A stretch of DNA of 42,232 bases from an uncultured Bacteroidales bacterium (GTDB lineage Bacteria > Bacteroidota > Bacteroidia > Bacteroidales > UBA932), in assembly GCA_944323345.1 (NCBI GenBank), contig CALUSC010000014.1:1-42232 (forward strand), given 5' to 3'. A program made the position numbers and the translations under genes. Shown here one piece after another: positions 24,976 through 33,066 of this stretch. Every line of letters starts with the position of its first letter. The first letter of the stretch is position 1. The notes beneath the pieces were generated by a model. It worked only from the letters and a program-made list of their open reading frames with translations. It ran no database searches and was not told the origin of the DNA.

Positions 24976-26556
24976 TTATTCAGACTGATGTGCAGGACGG
25001 AGAAGATCCAGGACTACCTTTACAGGATTGAAAGTCTCCAGAGGAACCTCCACGAACATGGTATTCCAGTCGCTCATGGAACCGTTCCACAGTCCCGGAA
25101 GTTCCAGAGCTTTCAATTCACGCCCCTGATAACTCTTCGAACTGATGAAACCTGCTTCATTATCCACGTACCTGAGCAGATCGAAGCTCTCGCCCTTGTA
25201 GTTATGGAGACAGCACACTATATCGACAGGATTGAAATGAGTGGCGGCCGCCAGAGCTGCAGTCGCCTGGATATCGTCTTTGTTTATCTGCGCGCCTTCC
25301 AGAATCTGGAGAGAAGTGGAGCCGTCCTTTTCAGCAATGATGAAAGGACCTCCTCCAGGCTCACCCTGATTCTTGACCATACCGCAGACGCGGATAGGAC
25401 GGTTCAGTTTTTCCCTGAGTCTCATCACCCTGGTTTTGCAGTCATCTGCCTGAGGCATCTGTATGCACAGCTCGTTTAGCAGGAAATTCTCGATATCATT
25501 GCACAGCAGCTGGCATTTCGTAGTCTGGTAGACCTTGTCGGAGCCTACGGAATTCAATCCCGGTATATCAGGATAAGGTCTGGAAATATATGTGTCGCCT
25601 GTCACGGCATCGAGTTCCCTCAGATAACCGAAAATCTTGTCCCTGAGTTCCACCGCCTTTCCGAGCAGGACTTTCTTGTATTTTGCCGTCACCGGAAGGA
25701 AACGTTCGTTGGCGACATTGTCTATATTCTTTATCGAAACCAGCTCCTCTGTAAGATTGTTCAGATTATATATCAGGGCTCCGTGTCCGGCAGGACGGAA
25801 AAGCAGTCTGCCGTCCTCAGTCCTGAAAGGCTGGTTTTCCTTATCGACGGCAATGGTATCCGTCGCCTTGTCCTGATAAGTGAAAGTAATATTGTACCTG
25901 ACTCCGTACCTTTTTTCATATTCTTCCTTTACAGTCCTGTACGCTTCTTCGAAAAGATGTTTGTGCTCAGGAGAAATGGTCACGACGATATTGGCGGAGC
26001 CATCCGGATTCCTCATGTAGTTCTGTGCCTCCACAAGGTGTTCGGCAAAGGCAGTACGGACTTCGCCGTCAGCATATTTATGGAATTTAAGAACGCCTTT
26101 AGGTTTGGAACCGTAGTCCAGTCCTTCGGCAGTCAACGTCTTGGACAGAATACTTTTACGGCTTGCCGCAGAATCCTCCGGCTTGCCGAACAGACCTTCG
26201 TCATAGAAGGCGAAACGCGTGATATTGGCCGCAAATCTGGCTGCCGGAGAATCTTCGGCAACATCTTCGCCTTCCTTCAGCCGGTCAAGACCGCTGAACA
26301 GATCCTTGAACATCCTCGATGCCGCTCCGGATGCAGGGACGAACTTGCACTTTCCTGCAATTTCAGCATTTTCATAATATTCTACGGCTTTCCCCGCAGC
26401 TTCATCGTCAAGGACACAGATACCTTTTCCCGGAGTAGCCGGAGCCACGATCTTCATCCACGGGAATCCTTTCTTGAAAAGTTCCACCTGCGCCTGCGCA
26501 GATACTGCAGACGAGCCCCTCGACTCGATCTGCCTGATGTCTTCTTTATTGAACAT
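24976..26556 (-). CDS. DUF4301 family protein
   Basis: This 526-aa protein belongs to DUF4301, found mainly in Bacteroidota. Near the N terminus it has KFVPASGAASRMFKDLF (about 72-87), a glycine-rich loop with arginine and lysine that recalls the nucleotide-binding loop of sugar nucleotidyltransferases. Later conserved pieces include FRPAGHGALIYNLN and KNQGEPGGGPFI, the second also reminiscent of uridylyltransferase-like active sites. A nucleotidyltransferase role is plausible but not proven by sequence. It is soluble with no signal peptide. It lies 67 bp downstream of pdxB and is probably the last gene of the recF-DUF721-pdxB operon. Confidence 0.85.
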   Translation of the reverse strand: MFNKEDIRQIESRGSSAVSAQAQVELFKKGFPWMKIVAPATPGKGICVLDDEAAGKAVEYYENAEIAGKCKFVPASGAASRMFKDLFSGLDRLKEGEDVAEDSPAARFAANITRFAFYDEGLFGKPEDSAASRKSILSKTLTAEGLDYGSKPKGVLKFHKYADGEVRTAFAEHLVEAQNYMRNPDGSANIVVTISPEHKHLFEEAYRTVKEEYEKRYGVRYNITFTYQDKATDTIAVDKENQPFRTEDGRLLFRPAGHGALIYNLNNLTEELVSIKNIDNVANERFLPVTAKYKKVLLGKAVELRDKIFGYLRELDAVTGDTYISRPYPDIPGLNSVGSDKVYQTTKCQLLCNDIENFLLNELCIQMPQADDCKTRVMRLREKLNRPIRVCGMVKNQGEPGGGPFIIAEKDGSTSLQILEGAQINKDDIQATAALAAATHFNPVDIVCCLHNYKGESFDLLRYVDNEAGFISSKSYQGRELKALELPGLWNGSMSDWNTMFVEVPLETFNPVKVVLDLLRPAHQSE

Positions 26557-26623
26557 ATTTCACAGTTTTAGTTACCGGAGCCAGCAGGCCCGCACAGTTA
26601 TTATTAATTATACAGTATAAATG

Positions 26624-27676
26624 TCAGTCCACGTAGACCTCTCTGCGGTATTTGTACTCAGAGCGGAGCTTTTCAAAATTCCAAGGCTGCATCCTCAGCA
26701 TGAAATCATCCGTAAATATAGGATAATTATACTGAAAAACCGAGGTAATTTCACCTTGATTTTTCCCTTTCAGATCCAGATGGACCGGAGCATGTTCAGC
26801 TTCGTCATACTGCGGATAGAAATCATACAGTTCCACGATTCCGAAATGTCTGGCCACGGCCTGGACCGAAGATGCCGTCCCGTTCAGTTTCCCCTGGAAG
26901 GAATATCCTGCAATGTGCGGAGTGGCGATATCCGTCATCTCCATAAGACTGAGATTGATATCGGGCTCATGATTCCAGGTGTCGATAATGACCGGACCGA
27001 GCTTCGGTATCGCATCGATCAGCGCCTGTTCATCCACTATTTCCCCCCTTGCGGAGTTTATGAAGAACGCTCCCGGCCGCATCATTTCGAAAAAATGCCC
27101 GTCAGCCATATTTCTCGTAGTGTCATCCAGCGGAGTATGGATGGTGACGATATTCGCACTTGCCAGCAGGTAATCCAGTGTGCAGAAACCGTCCCGCCCC
27201 TCTTTCTCGGCTCTCGGAGGATCGCACAGCAGTACATCGAAACCGAGATACCTGGCCATGTGTTCTATTTTTTTCCCGACATTGCCGACACCTATTATCC
27301 CCATTACCGGATGGTCCAGTCTGATGGATTTCCTCGACGCTGTCCCGTACAGGGCGGAAAAGACATATTGCATTACACCGCCTGCATTGCAACCCTGGGC
27401 GTTGTGGACCTCTATTCCCCTGGTTTTACAGAATCCGGAATCGATATGGTCTGTACCTATGGTCGCCGTCGCTATCATCGAAACCTTGGAACTGCCCAGC
27501 AATGCGGCATCGCATCTGGTTCTCGTCCTGATTATGAGAGCATCGGCATCGGCCACATCACTTGATGAAATGGCGGCACCGTCCATATAGACTACATCCG
27601 CATACGGCTCGAAAACCCCTTCAAGAAAAGGAATCTTGCTGTCCGCAACTATCTTTATCTTTTTATCATTACTCAT
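26624..27676 (-). CDS. pdxB: 4-phosphoerythronate dehydrogenase
   Basis: PdxB oxidises 4-phospho-D-erythronate to 2-oxo-3-hydroxy-4-phosphobutanoate in the DXP-dependent pathway to pyridoxal phosphate. The 350-aa protein is a D-2-hydroxyacid dehydrogenase. The catalytic-domain motif RTRTRCD is at about 50-56, the NAD loop GVGNVG at 129-134, and HTPL and NSARGEIVDEQAL hold the active-site region. WNHEPDI supplies the usual histidine, and the extra C-terminal domain beyond residue 280 separates PdxB from SerA. The start is 2 bp after the DUF721 stop codon. The enzyme's product pathway supports the PLP enzymes elsewhere in the window. Confidence 0.9.
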   Translation of the reverse strand: MSNDKKIKIVADSKIPFLEGVFEPYADVVYMDGAAISSSDVADADALIIRTRTRCDAALLGSSKVSMIATATIGTDHIDSGFCKTRGIEVHNAQGCNAGGVMQYVFSALYGTASRKSIRLDHPVMGIIGVGNVGKKIEHMARYLGFDVLLCDPPRAEKEGRDGFCTLDYLLASANIVTIHTPLDDTTRNMADGHFFEMMRPGAFFINSARGEIVDEQALIDAIPKLGPVIIDTWNHEPDINLSLMEMTDIATPHIAGYSFQGKLNGTASSVQAVARHFGIVELYDFYPQYDEAEHAPVHLDLKGKNQGEITSVFQYNYPIFTDDFMLRMQPWNFEKLRSEYKYRREVYVD

Positions 27677-27678
27677 AA

Positions 27679-28005
27679 TTACTGCAAAATCAGATGTTTG
27701 ACCAAACCTGTCCCATGATCGTCCCTGACGAACAGTTCATCTTCGAGAAGATAGGCGTTTATTTTCCGTACGAGCTCGTCCCTGCGGGGGAAAAGCCGGC
27801 TTCTTACCACTGAAGAACTGAGAGAACAGTAAAGTACACCGTTTTTAAGATATTTCGACACCGTGTATTCGGAAACCCCCGAAACAGCATCCCAGGCATC
27901 GTAAACCAACTGCTCATTCAGCCCGGCAGCGATTTTCATGCTCCTTACATACTCATTTATGACATCGCCCATCGATCTGGCGTTTTTTCTTGACAAACGG
28001 CTCAT
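27679..28005 (-). CDS. DUF721 (DciA-like) protein
   Basis: This 108-aa protein belongs to the DUF721 family, to which the helicase-loading factor DciA belongs. The pattern is MGDVINEYVRSMKIAAGLNE at the N terminus, then YDAWDAVSGVSEYTVSKYLKNGVLYCSLSSSVVRSRL, the KH-like core with the conserved Trp. In bacteria without DnaC or DnaI, DciA helps load the replicative helicase; Bacteroidota proteins are short and could do this or another nucleic-acid role. It overlaps the recF stop by 4 bp and precedes pdxB by 2 bp, so it is co-transcribed with both. Confidence 0.85.
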   Translation of the reverse strand: MSRLSRKNARSMGDVINEYVRSMKIAAGLNEQLVYDAWDAVSGVSEYTVSKYLKNGVLYCSLSSSVVRSRLFPRRDELVRKINAYLLEDELFVRDDHGTGLVKHLILQ

Positions 28006-29099
28006 AATCCGGTAAATGTACCACCAATAGTTTCAAAATACGCCCTGTCGCTGGTGATGGCGTCGACTATTCCGGACATCCGGACCTTGTTGCTGTCGGT
28101 TATGAAGATCTGGCCGAATTCGTTTCCCGCCACCATTGACAGCAGATTCGCGATCCTCGTCATATCCAGTTTGTCGAAAACATCGTCCAGCAGGAGCATC
28201 GGGGCAAAACCGTAACTTTCTTTCATGATTTCATACTGGGCGAACTTCAATGACACCAGAAACGACTTCTGCTGTCCCTGGGAACCGCACCGGCGGATAG
28301 GATGGCCGTCCATGGTAAACACAAAATCATCTCTCTGGATTCCGGAAGAAGTATATCCGAGGGCTGAATCCCTGCCGGAATATTTTCTGAAAACATCAGT
28401 CAGCGAGCCTGACTGCAGATCAGACCTGTATTCAATGCCTACAGTCTCCCTGCCGGCTGACAGCACATTATAATATTGGGCGACAGCCGGACCTATGTCG
28501 TCAGCGAACTTTCTTCTGGCTTCGAACAACGGCTGCGCTATCTTTTCCATCCTGGCGTCCAACACTTCCATAAGTTCAGGATTCGCCGTATGGCCTTTCA
28601 GCATGGAATTTCTCTGCGCAAGGAGTCTGTTGTGCTGCTGGAGCGAATAAAGGTACTCCCTGTCCATCTGTGAAAGTACCGAATTCACGAAACGCCGCCT
28701 CTCCTCGCCGGATTCGCTGACCAGGGAAATATCCGACGGTGACACCATGACCACCGGAAGTACTCCTATATGTTCGGAAATCTTCTGGTACGGCTTGTCG
28801 TCACGTCTGATCTTCTTCTCTCCGGACGCCCTGACACTGACAGAAAACCGGCTTTCGAGACCATTATGCATCCGGTAAGTGCCTCCGATCGAGAATTCGT
28901 CGGTCCCGTATCTGAAATTATATCTGTCGGACGATGCAAAGGCGCTTTTAGTCATGGACAGATAATAAACGGCATCGAGAAGGTTTGTCTTGCCCTCCCC
29001 GTTGTTTCCGGATATACAGTTTATGTTCGGTGAAAAAAACAGTTCCTGGAATCCGATGTTCCTGAAATCCGATATTACTATTTTCTCAAGTACAGGCAT
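28002..29099 (-). CDS. recF: DNA replication and repair protein RecF
   Basis: RecF is an SMC-like ATPase that, with RecO and RecR, loads RecA at gapped DNA. The 365-aa protein has Walker A GNNGEGKTNLLDAVYYL (from residue 31), the signature region LGYTSSGIQRDDF followed by GSQGQQKSFLVSLKFAQ, and Walker B MLLLDDVFDKLD. N-terminal LEKIVISDFRNIGF is typical. The start is the ATG at 29099; the upstream extension to 29156 would run over the promoter. It leads the leftward operon with DUF721, pdxB and DUF4301, and is not next to dnaA or dnaN as in many other bacteria. Confidence 0.95.
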   Translation of the reverse strand: MPVLEKIVISDFRNIGFQELFFSPNINCISGNNGEGKTNLLDAVYYLSMTKSAFASSDRYNFRYGTDEFSIGGTYRMHNGLESRFSVSVRASGEKKIRRDDKPYQKISEHIGVLPVVMVSPSDISLVSESGEERRRFVNSVLSQMDREYLYSLQQHNRLLAQRNSMLKGHTANPELMEVLDARMEKIAQPLFEARRKFADDIGPAVAQYYNVLSAGRETVGIEYRSDLQSGSLTDVFRKYSGRDSALGYTSSGIQRDDFVFTMDGHPIRRCGSQGQQKSFLVSLKFAQYEIMKESYGFAPMLLLDDVFDKLDMTRIANLLSMVAGNEFGQIFITDSNKVRMSGIVDAITSDRAYFETIGGTFTGL

Positions 29100-29125
29100 T
29101 GGCGACGGCCGTATTGTGATTTTCT

Positions 29126-29141
29126 TATCTTTGCAAAGATA
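29126..29141. promoter_or_regulatory. 16-bp palindrome forming two face-to-face -7 boxes
   Basis: TATCTTTGCAAAGATA is a perfect palindrome. Each strand reads TATCTTTG, a full TAnnTTTG match, so one box points left toward recF (27 bp upstream of its ATG) and the other right toward the TPR gene. Sigma-factor binding to the two boxes should be mutually exclusive. Confidence 0.6.
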
Positions 29142-29160
29142 GAGAATTAAAGGCAAATAA

Positions 29161-29191
29161 TTGTGGATTTATACATTTTTTTATAAATTTG
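29161..29191 (+). promoter_or_regulatory. Promoter of the TPR protein gene (-33/-7)
   Basis: TTGTG at 29161-29165 and TAAATTTG at 29184-29191 are separated by 18 bp. The -7 box is followed by GC-rich bases and a leader of about 50 nt to the ATG at 29249. Confidence 0.65.
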
Positions 29192-29248
29192 CGCGCTGCT
29201 TCCTAGAAGTGTGCATTACAGGTTTAAAATTTAAAAAAGTTTCAAAAT

Positions 29249-29926
29249 ATGTCTAAAGAAATCAACTCAGAGAAAAATACTTCTGTAGCAGAGGCAGTCT
29301 CGAAAACAGAACTTTTCTTTTCAAGCAACAGGACTCTTATCCTGACCGTAATCGCAGTGATCATCGTAGCATGCGCCGGCATTTTCCTCTACCACAGATA
29401 TGCCTACATGCCTGCAAAACAGGAAGCTCTCGGACAGCTGTATCCGGCTGAAGCCAATTTCCGCAACGGAGAATATGAGCTGGCGCTCAATGGCGACGGC
29501 AACGTTCTCGGATTCTCGCAGGTAATAGACCAGTATGGCAGCAAGGCAGGGAAAGCCGTGTATCTTTATGCCGGAATCTGCGAACTGAATCTCGGCAACT
29601 GGAATGAAGCCATAGACTACCTCAAATCATACCATGGCACCGACAAGATCCTCAAGGCGAGGGCTACGGCATGCATCGGAGATGCCTATACAGGTCTCGG
29701 AGACTATGCCAAAGCTGTCAAGTACTTCGAAAAGGCCGCATCTGTCATAGACAATGCATTTGCCGCCACTTACCTGCTCAAGGCCGGGGTTACATACGAA
29801 GCTCTCGGACAGACTGACAAGGCCATTGCCGCATACAAGACTATAAAGGAACAGTACCCGATGTCCGTAGAGGCTATGGAAATAGACAAGTACATCTCCA
29901 GAGCTGAAACTGTTTCAAGCAAATAA
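29249..29926 (+). CDS. Membrane-anchored tetratricopeptide-repeat protein
   Basis: A 225-aa protein with a cytoplasmic N terminus of about 29 polar residues, one membrane helix at about 30-47 and a periplasmic region of tetratricopeptide-like repeats (YLYAGICELNLGNWNEAIDYL near 110-130, ACIGDAYTGLGDYAKAVKYFEKA near 145-170, and GVTYEALGQTDKAIAAYKTIKEQYP near 180-205). The layout resembles YfgM, a chaperone partner of SecYEG, but the likeness may only reflect TPR composition. It is the first gene of a rightward group continuing into yebC. Binding partners are unknown. Confidence 0.85.
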   Translation: MSKEINSEKNTSVAEAVSKTELFFSSNRTLILTVIAVIIVACAGIFLYHRYAYMPAKQEALGQLYPAEANFRNGEYELALNGDGNVLGFSQVIDQYGSKAGKAVYLYAGICELNLGNWNEAIDYLKSYHGTDKILKARATACIGDAYTGLGDYAKAVKYFEKAASVIDNAFAATYLLKAGVTYEALGQTDKAIAAYKTIKEQYPMSVEAMEIDKYISRAETVSSK

Positions 29927-29937
29927 AGAGACGATAT

Positions 29938-30681
29938 ATGGGAAGAGCATTTGAATTCAGAAAAGAAAGAAAATTCAAGCGTTGGGGACACATGGCCCGT
30001 GTCTTCACCAAAATAGGAAAAGAAATAACCATCGCCGTAAAGCAAGGAGGTCCGGATGTTACCGGAAATCCGAGGCTGAGAGCCCTGCTCCAGACAGCCC
30101 GCAGCGAGAACATGCCTAAGGATAATATCGAAAGGGCCATCAAAAGAGCCAGCGACAAGGACCAGAGCGACTACAAGGAAGTGAACTTCGAAGGATACGG
30201 TCCGCACGGAGTGGCATTCCTCATCGAGGCTGCCACTGACAATAACAACCGTACCGTAGCCAATGTACGTTCATACTTTACAAAGAGCGGCGGTTCTCTC
30301 GGAACATCCGGCAGCACGGAATACATGTTCGACCACAAGTGCGTGTTCAGGATGAAAAGCGACAAGCCTGTCGACATCGAGGAACTGGAGCTCGAACTTA
30401 TCGACTACGGAGCTGAAGAAGTGTTCGAGGAAGTGGATGAAGACGACAACAAGACCATAGTCATCTACGGTGAATACACGGCGTTCAACAATATACAGAA
30501 ATTTATCGAGGACAACGGCTATGAACTCGTATCGGGAGAATTCACAAGAATCCCTAACGTAGATCTCAAGGATCTGCCGGCCGACCAGCGTGTGGAACTG
30601 GACAAGCTCATCGAAAGACTGGAAGAAGATGACGATGTCCAGAACGTCTACCACACCATGAAAATGGCTGATGAAGAATAA
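29938..30681 (+). CDS. YebC/PmpR/TACO1-family protein
   Basis: The 247-aa protein belongs to the YebC family, named as DNA-binding regulators but more recently linked to translation of difficult proline stretches, as for the mitochondrial translational activator TACO1. Typical segments are FTKIGKEITIAVKQGG and NPRLRALLQTARSENMPKDNIERAIKRA, the basic N-terminal helical domain, and YGPHGVAFLIEAATDNNNRTVANVRSYFTK. The acidic C-terminal domain ends in DDVQNVYHTMKM. The N terminus MGRAFEFRKER differs from the E. coli AGHSKWANIKHRK pattern, as in other Bacteroidota. It follows the TPR gene by 11 bp. Confidence 0.93.
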   Translation: MGRAFEFRKERKFKRWGHMARVFTKIGKEITIAVKQGGPDVTGNPRLRALLQTARSENMPKDNIERAIKRASDKDQSDYKEVNFEGYGPHGVAFLIEAATDNNNRTVANVRSYFTKSGGSLGTSGSTEYMFDHKCVFRMKSDKPVDIEELELELIDYGAEEVFEEVDEDDNKTIVIYGEYTAFNNIQKFIEDNGYELVSGEFTRIPNVDLKDLPADQRVELDKLIERLEEDDDVQNVYHTMKMADEE

Positions 30682-30720
30682 TACCATGTCCTTGAAACTA
30701 TAATTAAAGATTACCAGATT

Positions 30721-32283
30721 ATGAGTATCCAACAGGAAAAAATCGCAGAGCTTGTCGACCGCAGGGCCAAGGCCCGCATGGGCGGCGGACAGAAAAGGAT
30801 TGACGCTCAGCATGCAAAAGGCAAGTTCACTGCCAGGGAAAGAATCGCAAAACTTCTTGATGAAGGCAGTTTTGAGGAATTCGACATGTTCGTCCAGCAC
30901 CGCTGTACGAATTTCGGCATGGAAAAGACCAAATACGATGGTGACGGTGTCGTAACGGGACAGGGTACCATTGACGGCCGTCTCGTCTACGTTTTTGCAC
31001 AGGATTTCACCGTATCAGGCGGTTCCCTGTCGGAAACGATGGCCCAGAAGATATGCAAGGTAATGGATATGGCCATGAAGAACGGCGCGCCTTGCATCGG
31101 ACTAAATGATTCCGGCGGAGCACGTATCCAGGAAGGTATCTGTGCACTTGCAGGCTTCGGCGAAATTTTCCAGAGGAACATCATGGCATCTGGCGTCATT
31201 CCGCAGATTTCTGGTATCTTCGGACCTTGCGCCGGCGGTGCCGTTTATTCACCTGCCCTTACGGACTTCAATATCATGGTGAAGAACACTTCGTACATGT
31301 TCCTTACCGGTCCTGCCGTGGTAAAAAGCGTGACAGGGGAAGTCGTGACACAGGAAGAGCTCGGCGGAGCAAGCGTGCATGCCACCAAGAGCGGCGTTGC
31401 GCATTTTGCAGCAGAGGATGAAGAGGAAGGGCTCAGAATCATCAAGGAAATCCTGAGCTATATTCCGCAGAACAACATGGAGGAACCTCCATACGTACCT
31501 ACCGACGATCCTGTCGGCCGTGTGGATGACAGCCTGAACGACATCATTCCTGACAATCCGAACAAGGCCTATGACATGTATCAGGTAATCAACAGTATTG
31601 TGGATGACGGCAAATTCTTCGAGATACACAAGAACTGGGCAAAGAATATCATCATAGGATTCGCAAGGATGAACGGCAAATCAGTCGGTATCGTGGCAAA
31701 CCAGCCGAAGATTCTTGCAGGCGTGCTCGATATCAACGCATCGAGAAAAGCCGCACGTTTCGTAAGGTTCTGCGATGCATTCAACATTCCTCTCGTAACT
31801 CTCGTAGATGTTCCGGGCTTCCTCTGCGGAACACAGCAGGAATACGGCGGCATCATCGTGAACGGAGCGAAGCTTCTCTATGCTTACGGCGAAGCTACTG
31901 TCCCTAAGGTTACCGTTACGCTCAGGAAATCTTACGGAGGCTCGCATATAGTCATGAGCTGCAAGCAGTTGCGTGGAGACATCAACTACGCATGGCCTTC
32001 AGCGAACATAGCAGTTATGGGAGCAGACGGAGCTGTTGAAATCCTGTATTCAAAGGAAATCAAGGCTATAGAAGATCCGGCAGAAAAAGCGAAAGTGGCT
32101 GAAGAGAAGAAAAACGAATACAACGATCTTTTCTGCAATCCATATCAGGCTGCAAGTTACGGGTACATCGATGACGTAATCGAACCAAGAAATACGAGGT
32201 TCCGCGTGATCAGGGCTCTTGAGCAGCTTGCAAACAAGAAAGTGACCAATCCGGCCAAAAAACACGATAACCTTCCTATGTAA
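30721..32283 (+). CDS. mmdA: Biotin-dependent carboxyltransferase (methylmalonyl-CoA decarboxylase alpha / propionyl-CoA carboxylase beta type)
   Basis: This 520-aa carboxyltransferase has the two crotonase-fold halves of the family. The first oxyanion region is [11 protein letters not shown] with [12 protein letters not shown] and [16 protein letters not shown]. The second is [37 protein letters not shown] and [11 protein letters not shown]. It moves carboxyl between methylmalonyl- or propionyl-CoA and carboxybiotin. The biotin carrier follows two genes on. In Bacteroidales this arrangement usually belongs to sodium-pumping methylmalonyl-CoA decarboxylase, but the beta subunit (MmdB/OadB) is absent here; propionyl-CoA carboxylase with a distant biotin carboxylase is the alternative. 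It lies 39 bp after yebC. Confidence 0.85.
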   Translation: MSIQQEKIAELVDRRAKARMGGGQKRIDAQHAKGKFTARERIAKLLDEGSFEEFDMFVQHRCTNFGMEKTKYDGDGVVTGQGTIDGRLVYVFAQDFTVSGGSLSETMAQKICKVMDMAMKNGAPCIGLNDSGGARIQEGICALAGFGEIFQRNIMASGVIPQISGIFGPCAGGAVYSPALTDFNIMVKNTSYMFLTGPAVVKSVTGEVVTQEELGGASVHATKSGVAHFAAEDEEEGLRIIKEILSYIPQNNMEEPPYVPTDDPVGRVDDSLNDIIPDNPNKAYDMYQVINSIVDDGKFFEIHKNWAKNIIIGFARMNGKSVGIVANQPKILAGVLDINASRKAARFVRFCDAFNIPLVTLVDVPGFLCGTQQEYGGIIVNGAKLLYAYGEATVPKVTVTLRKSYGGSHIVMSCKQLRGDINYAWPSANIAVMGADGAVEILYSKEIKAIEDPAEKAKVAEEKKNEYNDLFCNPYQAASYGYIDDVIEPRNTRFRVIRALEQLANKKVTNPAKKHDNLPM

Positions 32284-32285
32284 TT

Positions 32286-32504
32286 ATGGACAGACTTATG
32301 ACTCCGGAAAAAGCTGGCATGATCGCAAGAGCCATGGAACAGACCCTTGCGGGAGAGACATTTGCCGCGATTGCCATGGCACTGCAAATGCATGCATGCG
32401 GAATCGTCCACGATCAGGAGAGTTTCGTACTCACGATCAAACCGACGTTCAGTGCATGGGCAGACAGGCATTCCACTCTCAGACAGCTGCCTGAAAGAAA
32501 ATAA
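32286..32504 (+). CDS. 72-aa protein in the carboxyltransferase cluster (OadG-tail-like)
   Basis: A short, soluble protein placed 2 bp after the carboxyltransferase stop and 24 bp before the biotin carrier, so almost certainly real. It has no membrane helix or signal peptide. From memory, the segment AIAMALQMHACGIVHDQESF and the later VLTIKPTFSAWADRHSTLR recall the soluble tail of Bacteroidota OadG/MmdD-like gamma subunits, which follow the membrane helix there. If so, this is a gamma-type tail with the membrane anchor missing. That resemblance is from recall and should be treated as a hypothesis. Confidence 0.6.
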   Translation: MDRLMTPEKAGMIARAMEQTLAGETFAAIAMALQMHACGIVHDQESFVLTIKPTFSAWADRHSTLRQLPERK

Positions 32505-32528
32505 ACAGAACCGTAAAAACAAGAAACC

Positions 32529-32984
32529 ATGAGCCAGTATAAATTTACTATAAACGGCAACGAATATAATGTCGAAATCAATTCCATAAACGGCGACAGT
32601 GCTGTCGTAACAGTGAATGGAATACAATATTCAGTAGAATCCGGTGTCGCTGCATGCTCATCAGCTGCAGCTGCAATATCACAGGCTCCGGCTCCCCAGC
32701 CGGCTCCTGTCCAGGCCGCACAGCCTGTCGCACCGGCTCCGACTCCTGCACCTGCACCTGCATCTGGAAGCGGCAAGCCTGTACCGGCACCGCTTCCTGG
32801 AGTAATTGTCGAAATATCAGTCAAGGTTGGCGACGCTGTAAAACAGGGACAGAAAGTAGCCGTCCTCGAAGCCATGAAAATGGAAAATGATATCGAAGCC
32901 GCAATGGGAGGTACTGTTACAGCAATCCACGTGAACAAGGGAGACTCCGTACTCGAAGGTGCCCCTATCGTCACGATTGCCTGA
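32529..32984 (+). CDS. mmdC: Biotin/lipoyl carrier protein (biotin carboxyl carrier)
   Basis: The 151-aa carrier has an N-terminal beta-rich domain (about 1-45), a flexible Ala/Pro linker (about 50-85) and a C-terminal biotinyl domain. The biotinylation site is EAMKMEN, with Lys117 as the target. PLPGVIVEISVKVGDAVKQGQKVAVLEAM precedes it, ending near 118, and the second half hairpin is MGGTVTAIHVNKGD. It should carry carboxyl between the transferase at 30721-32283 and either a membrane decarboxylase beta subunit or a biotin carboxylase, neither of which is in this window. Confidence 0.9.
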   Translation: MSQYKFTINGNEYNVEINSINGDSAVVTVNGIQYSVESGVAACSSAAAAISQAPAPQPAPVQAAQPVAPAPTPAPAPASGSGKPVPAPLPGVIVEISVKVGDAVKQGQKVAVLEAMKMENDIEAAMGGTVTAIHVNKGDSVLEGAPIVTIA

Positions 32985-33057
32985 CGGATTCTTCTGTAAC
33001 CAAAATCCTTAGCCGAGGAATCTGCCGGAATACGGAGCAGGTTCTTCGGTTTTTTTT
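32985..33057 (+). promoter_or_regulatory. Candidate attenuator upstream of metH
   Basis: Bases 32985-32994 (CGGATTCTTC) can pair with 33015-33024 (GAGGAATCTG) in a 10-bp helix with two G-U pairs. That second segment is also the left arm of the terminator hairpin at 33013-33049. The two structures exclude each other, the usual layout of an attenuator. The first segment begins 1 base after the stop codon of the biotin carrier gene. Confidence 0.4.
33013..33057 (+). terminator. Intrinsic terminator 10 bp before metH
   Basis: CCGAGGAATCTGC (33013-33025) pairs with GCAGGTTCTTCGG (33037-33049) over 13 bp with two G-U pairs and an 11-nt loop. Eight T residues (33050-33057) follow. No TAnnTTTG promoter fits between it and the metH ATG at 33067. 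Confidence 0.75.
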
Positions 33058-33066
33058 CAGCAGACC

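Noticed and set aside
32985-33066. Cobalamin or S-adenosylmethionine riboswitch upstream of metH
   Set aside because: The segment is only about 80 nt, too short for a cobalamin riboswitch, and I see no SAM-riboswitch core motif. The hairpins are better described as a terminator with a possible antiterminator.
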